From the NCBI GenBank assembly GCA_964383855.1, contig CAYLIP010000003.1:3089-67088 (forward strand): a stretch of DNA of 64,000 nt, written 5' to 3'. The notes under the pieces were generated by a model. The model searched no databases, was not told the DNA's origin, and saw nothing but the letters and a program-made list of their open reading frames with translations. Made by a program: the position numbers and the translations under genes. Position 1 is the stretch's first letter, and each line of letters opens with the position of its first letter. Source of the stretch: CAZHAC01 sp964383855 (GTDB lineage Bacteria > Chloroflexota > Dormibacteria > Dormibacterales > Dormibacteraceae). Below, one piece after another: positions 25,601-33,689 of the stretch.

Positions 25601-26272
25601 ATGGCGATGAGAGTGCCGCCCCAGCGACTGCGGATCATGCTCGTCGACGACCACGAGGTCGTGCGCGGCGGCATCCGTGCCCTGCTCGAGTCGCACGCCG
25701 ATCTCGACGTGGTCGCCGAGGCAGGCTCGGTGGCGGAAGCCGTCAGGACGGCCGGTGCGGTCAGGCCCGACGTTGTCGTCATGGATGTCCGTCTCACGGA
25801 CGGCAGCGGCATCGAGGCGACGCGCGAGATTCGTACTCAGCGGCCCGATACAAAGGTGCTGATGCTGACCTCATTCGCCGACGACGAGGCACTGTTCGCG
25901 TCGATCATGGCCGGCGCGTCCGGTTATGTCTTGAAGCAGATACGAGGCGGCGACCTGGTGCGCGCCATCCGCACCGTCGGCGACGGTCAGAGCCTGCTCG
26001 ACCCGACTGTCACCGCGGCCGTGCTCGAGCGGCTGCGCAAAGGCAAGCACCTGCTCCGTGACGAGAAGCTGGCCCGCCTCAGCGCCCAGGAAGAGAGGAT
26101 CCTGGCTCTGGTCGCCGACGGCCTCACCAACAGGGAGATCGGTGACCGGCTGCGCCTGGCCGAGAAGACGGTCAAGAACTATGTCTCGACCATTCTCTCC
26201 AAGCTCGAGGTGGCGAGGCGGGCGGAGGCGGCGGCATATCTGGCGCGACACGCAGGAACGCCGGGCGCCTAG
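25601..26272 (+). CDS. NarL/FixJ-family response regulator, DosR/DevR-like
   Basis: 223 aa. The receiver domain has the acidic pair in LVDDHEVVRGGIRALLE, the phospho-acceptor Asp in DVVVMDVRLTDGSG, the switch residues MLTSFADDE and the conserved Lys in GYVLKQIRGGDL. A LuxR-type helix-turn-helix follows (LSAQEERILALVADGLTNREIGDRLRLAEKTVKNYVSTILSKL). The layout and the RIRGGDLVRAI-like linker resemble mycobacterial DosR. It is convergent, 8 bp apart, with a DosS-like kinase, an unusual orientation for a cognate pair. It probably binds the GGGNC-N4-GNCCC sites found nearby. Confidence 0.88.
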   Translation: MAMRVPPQRLRIMLVDDHEVVRGGIRALLESHADLDVVAEAGSVAEAVRTAGAVRPDVVVMDVRLTDGSGIEATREIRTQRPDTKVLMLTSFADDEALFASIMAGASGYVLKQIRGGDLVRAIRTVGDGQSLLDPTVTAAVLERLRKGKHLLRDEKLARLSAQEERILALVADGLTNREIGDRLRLAEKTVKNYVSTILSKLEVARRAEAAAYLARHAGTPGA

Positions 26273-26280
26273 AGGCGCCT

Positions 26281-27894
26281 CTAGCGCAGAGGGATCGAGG
26301 CTCGGAGCCGCGTCCCACGGCCCGGTCGCGATGCTATCCGTAGTGAGCCGCCCATCCGCCTGACTCGGTTCTCGAGGTTGCCCAGGCCCTGCCCGCGATT
26401 GCCCTTCTTTACATCGAAGCCTTGGCCGTCGTCGGCGACCACGAGTGCCGCACGCATGCCCTCGCGAGCAAGCGCGATCGAGACCTGCCCGGCGGCCGCG
26501 TGGCGTCCGGCGTTGGAGAGCGCCTCGCGCACAAACTGAACGACGTCGGCGGAGCGCGGGGCGAGCGCCGCGGCTACTTCCGGGTCAATCTCGACTTGCG
26601 TGTCGACGTGCGTTCGTGCCGCGAAGTCGTCGGCCAGCTCGCGGATCGCCTGAGCCAGCTGGCGGTCGGCGAGAAGCCCCGGGCGCAGGCCGAAGATGTA
26701 GTTACGGAGATCCCGGATCACGCGGTCGATCTCGTCCACGGCGTGCTCGAGCCGCGCCTCGACGGCGCCGCCCGCCGTGAGCCCGATCGCCTGCAGATTC
26801 ATGCCCACCGCGAAGAGCGACTGGATGACGCCGTCGTGCATGTCCTTGGCGATCCGCTCCCGGTCCTCGAGGATGGCAAAGCGCTGAGCGTCGCGGCGGG
26901 CGCGCCCATAGTCGTAGGCGATCGCCGCCTGCTCCGCGAACGCTTCCACGATCCGTGCCTGCGCGTCGATGATCGCGGGCCCACCGACCCGGTTCGCGAC
27001 CGCGAGGGTCCCGAAGGCGCCGCCATCGACGACGAGGGGCACGAACAACGCCGGGCCCATGCCGCCGGCGGCGACCATGGGCTGGTAAGCGCGTTCGTCC
27101 CTGGACGCATCCGCGACCAGCACCGGCCGGCCGGAGGCCATGGCATGGCCTGAGATCGATCCGTGGCGAGGCACGTGCAGTCCGAGCAGATCCCGGCTGC
27201 GGTTGCCGTCGGCCGCGCTGATGACAAGCTCACCGCTTGTATCGGCCGTGATGACGGTAGACGTGTCGGCGTCGACCAGCTCGCGAGCGTGCCTGCAGAT
27301 GAGGCTGAGGGTGCTCTCGGGATCCACCCCGGAGAGAATCGCGCTCGAGACCTGGCGGGTGGCGTCGAGCCAGGCCTCTCGCGCGCGCGCCTGCTCATAG
27401 AGGGTGGCGTTGGCGATCGCCACGCCGGCCTGAGTGGCGAGCATGCGAAGGTCGAGCTCGTCCTGCTCGCTGAAGGGGCCGCCCGAACGCTTCTCAGTCA
27501 GGTACAGGTTGCCGAACACACGTCCCATGGCCATCACGGGGGCGCCCAAAAAGGTGTGCATGGGCGGGTGGTTGGCCGGGAATCCGACGGATCGGGGATC
27601 GACGGCGATGTCGGCGAGGCGCAGCGGCCGCGCGTCGTTGATGAGGATGCCGAGGATTCCCCGCCCCTCGGGCAGCGCACCGATGGCCGCCCGCTCCCGA
27701 GCCGAGATGCCGGAGGTGATGAACTGGGACAACCGGCGGCGGTCGGCGTCGATCACCCCGAGGGCGCCGTAGCGCGCGTCGGTGACCTCGACGGCGAGGT
27801 CGACGATCCGCTGCAGGACGATCGGCAGCGACAGCTCGGACGCTAAGGCAACGCCCGCTTGAAGCAGGAGGTCGCGGCGATCGATCGTGCTCAA
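26281..27894 (-). CDS. GAF-GAF-HisKA_3 sensor histidine kinase, DosS/DosT-like
   Basis: 537 aa. GAF-A (about 18-165) contains GFPANHPPMHTFLGAPV, the segment where DosS/DosT carry the heme-binding His; H109 and H113 are candidates. GAF-B spans about 190-325. The dimerisation domain has the phospho-acceptor His in RIAKDMHDGVIQSLFA. The ATPase domain shows FVREALSNAGRHA (N box), VADDGQGFD (G1) and RGQGLGNLENRV (G2). There is no membrane segment, so it is a cytoplasmic gas, redox or light sensor. It starts at TTG 27894 and shares a promoter region with a CBS gene. Confidence 0.88.
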   Translation of the reverse strand: MSTIDRRDLLLQAGVALASELSLPIVLQRIVDLAVEVTDARYGALGVIDADRRRLSQFITSGISARERAAIGALPEGRGILGILINDARPLRLADIAVDPRSVGFPANHPPMHTFLGAPVMAMGRVFGNLYLTEKRSGGPFSEQDELDLRMLATQAGVAIANATLYEQARAREAWLDATRQVSSAILSGVDPESTLSLICRHARELVDADTSTVITADTSGELVISAADGNRSRDLLGLHVPRHGSISGHAMASGRPVLVADASRDERAYQPMVAAGGMGPALFVPLVVDGGAFGTLAVANRVGGPAIIDAQARIVEAFAEQAAIAYDYGRARRDAQRFAILEDRERIAKDMHDGVIQSLFAVGMNLQAIGLTAGGAVEARLEHAVDEIDRVIRDLRNYIFGLRPGLLADRQLAQAIRELADDFAARTHVDTQVEIDPEVAAALAPRSADVVQFVREALSNAGRHAAAGQVSIALAREGMRAALVVADDGQGFDVKKGNRGQGLGNLENRVRRMGGSLRIASRPGRGTRLRASIPLR

Positions 27895-27929
27895 AGGCGC
27901 GACGAGGTTAGCAAGGTCATGATCCGGGT

Positions 27930-27943
27930 GGGACGGTAGGCCC
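27930..27943. promoter_or_regulatory. DosR-box-like site GGGAC-GGTA-GGCCC
   Basis: Matches GGGNC-N4-GNCCC. It sits 36 bp from both the histidine kinase start (minus strand) and the CBS gene start (plus strand), so it could control both and give autoregulation of the kinase. Conservation of the pattern at three promoters is the support. Confidence 0.45.
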
Positions 27944-27978
27944 TATGGCGCCGCCGCAGGCAGAGGCAACATCTGCGC

Positions 27979-28584
27979 ATGGCCAGCGACGGACCCGACG
28001 CCGTTCTCGCCGACATCATGACTCGAAATGTTCACGTGGTCGCGCCGTTCACGCCGGTAGCTTCCGCGGCCCGGACCATGGACGACAACCGGGTCGGCGC
28101 GGTGCCGGTCGTGGACGCCAGCGGCGTCGTGGCCGGACTCCTCTCCCTCACCGATCTGGTGACGCTATTCATGACGGCGCCGCGGGCACCGAGCACCGCT
28201 CGCGACGTGATGTCGGCGCCGGCGGTGGTGGCGCCGCCGACCATGCCAGTTGCGCAGGCGGCCCGGCTCATGGACCGGCTTCGCATCAGGCACCTGCCCG
28301 TGGTCGATCACGAGGGGCGGCTGCAGGGGATCGTGAGCCGGGGCGACCTGCTCCGCCTCTTTCTACGCGGCGACCACGAGCCTGAACGGCGCCCTTTTGA
28401 TCGCCGCCGAGACGGGCTAACCCGGCCGCCCGGCGACAAGGGTCGGGCGGTCGCTCTCCGTCAGGAGCGCGTGCGACGTGCTGCCCGCGACGATGCCCGC
28501 CAGCCCGCCGAGGCGCCTGGAGCCGACCACCAGGAGGTCGGCGTCGCACCCCGCCTCCGCAGCCAGGGACGTGGGCACAGGTGA
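27979..28584 (+). CDS. Tandem CBS-domain protein with aberrant C-terminal extension
   Basis: 201 codons. Residues 8-135 are a clean CBS pair (LADIMTRNVHVVAPFTPVAS ... VSRGDLLRLFLRGDHE). Homologues usually continue into a BON domain at this point. Here the frame instead runs antisense through the C-terminal stub of a universal stress protein gene, giving an Arg-rich tail without family character (RRPFDRRRDGLTRPPGDKG ...). The gene was probably truncated by a deletion that brought in the opposite-strand usp fragment. The CBS part may still be functional. Confidence 0.75.
   Translation: MASDGPDAVLADIMTRNVHVVAPFTPVASAARTMDDNRVGAVPVVDASGVVAGLLSLTDLVTLFMTAPRAPSTARDVMSAPAVVAPPTMPVAQAARLMDRLRIRHLPVVDHEGRLQGIVSRGDLLRLFLRGDHEPERRPFDRRRDGLTRPPGDKGRAVALRQERVRRAARDDARQPAEAPGADHQEVGVAPRLRSQGRGHR
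28417..28563 (-). pseudogene. Universal stress protein, C-terminal remnant
   Basis: The last 48 codons of a UspA-family protein: AAEAGCDADLLVVGSRRLGG followed by LAGIVAGSTSHALLTESDRP and a stop. This is the nucleotide-binding tail (G-x-R...GS-x-S-HALL). About 90 N-terminal residues are missing. Upstream on its strand the sequence becomes the promoter and start of the CBS-BON gene. The stub lies antisense within the 3' part of the preceding CBS gene. The first Gly-x2-Gly glycine is replaced by Arg (GSRR). Confidence 0.65.
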
Positions 28585-28588
28585 GGAC

Positions 28589-29185
28589 ATGAGAGTCAGA
28601 GAAGCGATGACGCGAAACGTGGTCACGCTGCCGTCGACGGCACACATCAAGGAGGCCGCTCAGATGCTCATCGAGCGCGACTTCAGCGCGCTGCCAGTGG
28701 TCGATGGCGCGGACCTGGTCGGCATCGTCACGGAGGCGGACCTGATGCTGCTCGAGTCGCCGGATCCGAGGACCCGCCTGCGGACGGGCGCGAGCATGGG
28801 GCCCAAGCCAGTGTTCGTGGCCGACGTCATGAGCCGTGGCGTGATCACGGTCGATGCGGACGCGGACCTGGCCACCGCTGCCGAGCTCATGATCCGAGCC
28901 GCGATCAAGCACCTGCCCGTACTCAACCGTGGCCGGCTGGTCGGAATCCTCTCCCGGCACGACATCGTGCGCGTGATCGCGGCTCCGGACGCTCGGATGG
29001 AGGACGCCGTCAAAGACCGTCTCCTCGGCGAGGGCAGCGGCCTCGCCTGCCTTGGCGTCCGGGTGGAACGCGGCTTGGTCGAGCTCACCGGCGCCGGCGA
29101 CATGGTCTCTCGCCGGTTGGCAGACTCGCTGGCTCGGTCTGTCCCAGGCGTGATCGACGTCCGATTCGTCGATAAGAGGAGCTAA
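28589..29185 (+). CDS. CBS-CBS-BON domain protein
   Basis: 198 aa. Two CBS motifs (VREAMTRNVVTLPSTAHIKE ... GIVTEADLML and VADVMSRGVITVDADADLAT ... GILSRHDIVRVI) are followed by a BON domain (about 140-198, LGVRVERGLVELTGAGDM ... DVRFVDKR). The BON fold is often a lipid or ligand contact. It starts at the ATG at 28589 with GAGG upstream. The 3' end overlaps the convergent PPOX gene by 4 bp. It shows the intact architecture that the preceding CBS gene has lost. Confidence 0.87.
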   Translation: MRVREAMTRNVVTLPSTAHIKEAAQMLIERDFSALPVVDGADLVGIVTEADLMLLESPDPRTRLRTGASMGPKPVFVADVMSRGVITVDADADLATAAELMIRAAIKHLPVLNRGRLVGILSRHDIVRVIAAPDARMEDAVKDRLLGEGSGLACLGVRVERGLVELTGAGDMVSRRLADSLARSVPGVIDVRFVDKRS

Positions 29186-29595
29186 CCGGAAATCGGAAAG
29201 CGCCGCCCGGTCACGTCGTCGATCCGAAGCGCCAGGTGGACCGGCCGCTCGCCGGGCGCCAGGGGCGTTACGGTCTCGGTTTGCAGCGCCACCGAACGAT
29301 GATCAACCGCTCCGGTGATGTCCTCCAGGGTGCCGCGAACCGTCACACTCCAGGCGCGCCGACCGGAGTCGATGCCATCGATCTCGAAGGCGGCGCTCAG
29401 CCTGGTTGCACGGTCAAGGAGCCCGTCGTGCCGGGTGTGGATGACGAGCCCACCCGGGCCAAGCGCGTAGTTGACAGGGACGATGTCGGGCCGTCCGCCA
29501 ACCAGAATGGCCAGCCGGCCCAGCCCGTGCCGCGCCAACAAAGCAAGGCACTCGTCGCGGCTGAGGACTTCGATGGAAGCGGGTTCCACGCTCAT
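29182..29595 (-). CDS. Pyridoxamine 5'-phosphate oxidase-like FMN/F420-binding protein (PPOX)
   Basis: 137 aa split-barrel protein: VLSRDECLALLARHGLGRLAI at the N-terminus, then RPDIVPVNYALGPGGLVIHT with the flavin-binding region, then a closing RPVHLALRIDDVTGRRF. Family members bind FMN or F420 and reduce or sense redox substrates; mycobacterial DosR regulons include such proteins. The ATG at 29595 is chosen because the conserved domain starts directly after it. It is divergent from a small membrane gene and cupin across a region containing a DosR-box-like site. Confidence 0.85.
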   Translation of the reverse strand: MSVEPASIEVLSRDECLALLARHGLGRLAILVGGRPDIVPVNYALGPGGLVIHTRHDGLLDRATRLSAAFEIDGIDSGRRAWSVTVRGTLEDITGAVDHRSVALQTETVTPLAPGERPVHLALRIDDVTGRRFPISG

Positions 29596-29653
29596 GCGGC
29601 CATGTTGTCGCACGCGACGCGTGAGCGGGACAGGCCAATGACCTGTGTCGCGT

Positions 29654-29667
29654 GGGCCACAGGACCC
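29654..29667. promoter_or_regulatory. DosR-box-like site GGGCC-ACAG-GACCC
   Basis: Matches GGGNC-N4-GNCCC. It lies 50 bp upstream of the small membrane gene (plus strand) and 58 bp upstream of the PPOX gene (minus strand). A second inverted repeat, ACAGG...CCTGT, is at about 29630-29646 in the same gap. Confidence 0.45.
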
Positions 29668-29717
29668 TCGGCTGCCGGCCTCTATCCAGCGACCATTGAG
29701 GCATTCGGAGGTACGCC

Positions 29718-29849
29718 ATGGGCATGGGCTATGCATTCGCTGGGCTCCTGGTTCTGATCGTGATGGTGCCGATCGCCGGCCTTGTGTGGTTCGCCCTCGA
29801 CGAGCTGCTCACGCACGGCGGACGCGACGGCCACCAACGCCCCGTTTAA
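29718..29849 (+). CDS. Small membrane protein (43 aa)
   Basis: Starts MGMGYAFAGLLVLIVMVPIA, one hydrophobic helix, then a charged tail (DELLTHGGRDGHQRPV). A GGAGGT ribosome-binding site lies 5 bases before the ATG, the same type of site as the following cupin gene, which begins 27 bp after its stop. The two are probably co-transcribed. No family recognised. Confidence 0.65.
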   Translation: MGMGYAFAGLLVLIVMVPIAGLVWFALDELLTHGGRDGHQRPV

Positions 29850-29876
29850 CGCAAGACGGCACCCCGGAGGTACCAA

Positions 29877-30296
29877 ATGCAAACCATGGTTCTCGCCCTT
29901 AAGCAGGCGGCCGAGGAGAACGAGTCCTACCGCAAGGTGGTCTTCACCGGCTCCCACAGCCAGCTCGTTCTGATGTCAGTGGCTGCCGGTTCCGAGATCG
30001 GCCTCGAGACTCACCCCGCCGACCAGTTCTTCTACATCGTCGACGGCGAGGGAACCGCGACACTCGGGGGAAATCACTATTCGATCGAGAAGGGCGACGC
30101 CATTTTTGTCCCCGCCAGCATCGAGGACAACATCGCCGCCGGCGGCGATGAGGCGCTGCAGCTGTTCACCGTCTACGTCCCGCCCAGCCCCCCGCCGGGC
30201 TGGAGCAGAAGGACAGACCGGAACCTCTCGCCGCCGTCACCCGCTGAGTCGGCCCCGCGTCCAGCGGCCGGGTGGCGCGGCGGGCAGGCCAGATAG
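29877..30296 (+). CDS. Cupin-domain protein
   Basis: 139 aa. A single cupin barrel with motif 1 GLETHPADQFFYIVDGEG and motif 2 KGDAIFVPASIEDNIAAGG. The canonical second His of motif 2 appears as Asp (SIEDN), which may alter metal binding. The conserved part ends at VYVPPSPPPGW; the last 30 residues are low-complexity Pro/Arg and may be drift. It is the second gene after the 43-aa membrane protein, downstream of a DosR-box-like site. Confidence 0.8.
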   Translation: MQTMVLALKQAAEENESYRKVVFTGSHSQLVLMSVAAGSEIGLETHPADQFFYIVDGEGTATLGGNHYSIEKGDAIFVPASIEDNIAAGGDEALQLFTVYVPPSPPPGWSRRTDRNLSPPSPAESAPRPAAGWRGGQAR

Positions 30297-30443
30297 GACG
30301 CCGCGCGTGCACCGCTATCGAAGACGAATAGCGACCGGCGCCCACGGCCGGCGGCCTGCTGTGAGAGATGTTTTACAGACCAAGTCTGGGCCAGATAGGA
30401 GTGCCCTGTTAGTCGATACCTGACGGTCCGAGTTCGACAAGAG

Positions 30444-30519
<76 letters not shown>

Positions 30520-30641
30520 ACGGCTCTGGGAACCTAAGATTCTAACGAGGCTCCTGACGGCCCCAGCCACCGGACCTCCCGTCCAGCCTTCCCCACATTA
30601 GTAGGGAGGCGCGCGCGCAACCATCGAATAGGATCCGCCCG

Positions 30642-32315
30642 ATGGGAGGGAGGCAGAAGGTTCGCGCGCTCATTTCGCTGCGCTGGCGGGCCCTCATCGT
30701 CACCGGCTTCGGGCTGATCATCCTCGCCGGGCTGGTGGTCTTCGACAACACCAACGAGCTGCGGCTCCTGGCCGCCCAGCGCGACCTCGAGACCGCGAGC
30801 CAGCTCGAGACCGACAACCGCGCCCTGACCGACGCCCTGGCCAGTGCCAACTCGGCCCTCCTCGGCTACGCCGCCGGCGCCCCCACCGCGCCCTCTCCGC
30901 ATGCCCGGGAGGAGCTGCTGACCGAGTACCTGCAGGCGGCCACCGCCCTGAACTCGGCGCTCGACCAGGTCGACCGCGACGCCCCCGCCGCCGACTTCGT
31001 GAGCCAGGAGCAGCCGGTCCGGGAGGTGGTGACCCGCTGGCAGAGCTGGGCCGAGAGCACGCGGCAGGCGGTCGATGCCCGCGGCACCGTCAAACCGGCC
31101 GCCGGCCAGCTGCTGCTGGACCAGTTCCAGGCCGCCGAATACTCTTTCACCCGGTCGCTCACCGCGGCCAACGGCGGGGCCGCCCTGGCCCTTGAGCAGC
31201 GGCGTGCGGAACACGTTCACTTCTTCTACGGAGCCCTCGGCACCGAGGCGCTCGTCATCGTGCTGCTTGCGATCGCCGTCATCCACGGGCTTGTGAACCC
31301 GATCGGGAGCCTGACCCGAACCGCCGAGGTTCTGGCCGCCGGCCGCCCCATCCACGTTCCCTTCACCAGGCGCAAGGACGAGGTGGGCAGCCTCGCGCGC
31401 GCCCTCTCGGCCTGGCAGCAGGCGGCCGCCGACGTCGCCCACGTCTACGAGCGCTCACCGCTGGGCATGGCCCGGCTGGACGCCGCCGGCCGGATCCTCG
31501 ACTCCAATCCAAGTCTTCGCCGCATGCTGCCAGGCGCTCGGTTGGTGGGCGCACGGTACGCGGACCTCTTGGAGGCCCAGGATGGCAGCCGGTTCGATGC
31601 CCTCCTGGCCTCCCTGATCGGCGGCGAGCGCGACACCTTCGCGGTCGAGGCCCGCCACCACTCGCCGGCTCGCCGTCCCTTCTGGGGCAACGTCACGGGC
31701 GCCGCGGTGCCGGCCCCCGAGGGCGCGGCCGCCGCCTACGCGCTGGTCATGCTGGAGGACGTCGATCTCCGCAAGAACCAGGAGCTGGAGCTCGCCCACC
31801 GTGCCGCCCATGACCCCCTGACCGGTCTCCCCAACCGCGCGCTTTTCCGGGACCGCCTGGAGCAGGCGCTGCGCGCCGCCCGCCGCCGCCGGGGTGAGCT
31901 GGCCGTGCTCCTGATCGACCTCGACCGCTTCAAGCCGATCAACGACGAGCTCGGTCACCACGCCGGCGACCTCGTCCTCCAGCAGCTCGCGGCGCGCATG
32001 GGCGGCTCCCTTCGCCAGGCCGACACGGTCGCCCGCATCGGCGGCGACGAGTTCGCCGTACTGCTCGCCCAGGAGGGAAGACAGGGTGCGGTGGCGGCCG
32101 CGCACAAGCTGATGGAGGCGGCCAGCCAGCCTTTCGAGATCGATGGCGTTCAGCGCTCGATCGGCCTCAGCATCGGCATCTCGGTCTTCCCGGCCAACGC
32201 CGCCTCGGCCGACGGGCTGCTGCGCCGGGCTGACGCCGCCATGTACGAGGCCAAACGAGCGCAGAGCGGCTACCGGCTCTCCGGCCGAGCGGCCAAAGTG
32301 GCGGCCCGCCTCTAG
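30642..32315 (+). CDS. Membrane diguanylate cyclase: sensor-HAMP-PAS-GGDEF
   Basis: 557 aa. A membrane helix (about 16-36) is followed by a roughly 160-residue extracytoplasmic helical (CHASE3-like) sensor, a second helix (LGTEALVIVLLAIAVIHGL), a HAMP region, a PAS domain (about 265-370) and a GGDEF domain (about 385-545). The active site RIGGDEFAVLL and the metal/substrate segment LIDLDRFKPINDELGH are intact. No RxxD inhibitory site is evident before GGDEF. It makes c-di-GMP in response to an external or membrane signal. There is no EAL domain. It overlaps the convergent AlkZ-like gene by 4 bp. Confidence 0.9.
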   Translation: MGGRQKVRALISLRWRALIVTGFGLIILAGLVVFDNTNELRLLAAQRDLETASQLETDNRALTDALASANSALLGYAAGAPTAPSPHAREELLTEYLQAATALNSALDQVDRDAPAADFVSQEQPVREVVTRWQSWAESTRQAVDARGTVKPAAGQLLLDQFQAAEYSFTRSLTAANGGAALALEQRRAEHVHFFYGALGTEALVIVLLAIAVIHGLVNPIGSLTRTAEVLAAGRPIHVPFTRRKDEVGSLARALSAWQQAAADVAHVYERSPLGMARLDAAGRILDSNPSLRRMLPGARLVGARYADLLEAQDGSRFDALLASLIGGERDTFAVEARHHSPARRPFWGNVTGAAVPAPEGAAAAYALVMLEDVDLRKNQELELAHRAAHDPLTGLPNRALFRDRLEQALRAARRRRGELAVLLIDLDRFKPINDELGHHAGDLVLQQLAARMGGSLRQADTVARIGGDEFAVLLAQEGRQGAVAAAHKLMEAASQPFEIDGVQRSIGLSIGISVFPANAASADGLLRRADAAMYEAKRAQSGYRLSGRAAKVAARL

Positions 32316-33523
32316 GAGCTGGTCCCGGGTACGGAAACCTGGACCGGAGCCGCCGCCCCGTCCGCCAGGGACCTCTCCAGGGGTGTCCGGAAGGCGGGCA
32401 CTATGCGGGTTCCCTGGAGCCAGGTTTCGAGCCGCCGCGCCTCGGCTTCGATAGCGCTCGCGGCCTGCTCGCCGGCGTCCTCGAGAAGCGCCGTCACCAC
32501 CCGCCCCCCGCGCTGCGCCCAGCCGCCCACCACGCGCCCGTCCCACCAGACGGTCGGACCGGCATTGCCCGAGCGGTCGAAGAGCGCGGCGGCGTGGGGG
32601 CCGAGGTACCAGGAGCGCTCCTTCCAGCCCATCACCGTCGGATCGAGCGCCGGCAGCAGCGCCGCCGACGGCGGTGGCGCGGCCACCGGCTCCAGGTCGT
32701 CAGCCAGGACGTAGCCGGTCCCGCTCTCGAGCTCGACCGCCACGGCCCCGGCGTCGCGCAGAGCCCGCCGCGCCTCGCGCGCGGTCCAGCCCGTCCACCA
32801 GCGAACGTCGTCTTCGGTGCCGGGACCGTAAGCCCTCAGCCAAAGCCTGGCCAGCTCGGCCTGGGCCTCGGCGAGCGGCAGCTCGGGCACCCCGCCGGGC
32901 AGCCAGCGTTCGACCGGAGACCACCGGTACTGGGAGCTGGTCCAGGACCCCCGGGGTCGCCCGCGCACGATGCGGCCACCGGCGGCGAGCAGGAAAAGGA
33001 CGCGGGTCGAGACGCCGACCTCGCCCGCCCACGGCCGGTCGCCACCCAGCCGCAGCTTGGCCTGCAAACCGGGGACGAGCGGCGTCAGCTCGGACGCGTA
33101 AGCCTCGCCGCGCGACCGGAGCTGCTTGAGGGTGGCCTCCTCGACGCGGCGCAGCCATCCGAGGCCGTCCTCCGTGATGCCTCCCTGCTCGACGAAGGCG
33201 GCCAGCCGGCGCCGCTCCCGCTCGGCGATGGTTCGGGCGCAGGCTGAATGGATGACCGGCACCATCCCGGCGGGGACGGCGAAGACGGTCCGGCGCATGC
33301 CCAGCATGCGCACCAGGGCGCGGTCGTCGTAGAGCGCCGCCTCGATCTCGGCCACGCTGACCTCGGTCATCCGCGCCCAGATCGCGAGGAAGACCGCCGC
33401 CGGGCCGGTGGCGTGAAGGGCGACCAGGGCCCTGGCAACCTCGACCGGGGAGGAGCCAGACCGGCCCAGAAGGTGCCGGGCGGCCAGCCGCGACCGGCGC
33501 TCCGCGTCGGAGATGAGCCTCAC
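32312..33523 (-). CDS. Winged-helix DNA-binding protein, AlkZ/YcaQ (HTH_42) family
   Basis: 403 aa, full family length. The N-terminal ARHLLGRSGSSPVEVARALVALHATGPAAVF corresponds to the AlkZ catalytic segment, cited here by its ALVALHAT core. Where AlkZ glycosylases carry Q-x-Q, this protein reads H-A-T, as in a large subgroup whose glycosylase activity is uncertain. Further conserved blocks are WTGWTAREARRAL and LLPALDPTVMGWKER. It is possibly a DNA repair or DNA-binding protein. GTG start at 33523. A 166-bp gap separates it from the upstream MinD-like gene. Confidence 0.82.
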   Translation of the reverse strand: MRLISDAERRSRLAARHLLGRSGSSPVEVARALVALHATGPAAVFLAIWARMTEVSVAEIEAALYDDRALVRMLGMRRTVFAVPAGMVPVIHSACARTIAERERRRLAAFVEQGGITEDGLGWLRRVEEATLKQLRSRGEAYASELTPLVPGLQAKLRLGGDRPWAGEVGVSTRVLFLLAAGGRIVRGRPRGSWTSSQYRWSPVERWLPGGVPELPLAEAQAELARLWLRAYGPGTEDDVRWWTGWTAREARRALRDAGAVAVELESGTGYVLADDLEPVAAPPPSAALLPALDPTVMGWKERSWYLGPHAAALFDRSGNAGPTVWWDGRVVGGWAQRGGRVVTALLEDAGEQAASAIEAEARRLETWLQGTRIVPAFRTPLERSLADGAAAPVQVSVPGTSS

Positions 33524-33689
33524 CTGCGACAGGGTCCCACTTGATACCGGCCGCCGGAGGGTTTAACCTCAGGCTCGCCTCGGCTTGCGAGGCAGTGCCC
33601 GGCGCCTGGGGGCTACCGGGATCAAACGACTGCCGCCCAAGGTCTGTGATCTCGGAGGGAGGGCCGCCACCCTCATCCGAGGCGTACCC

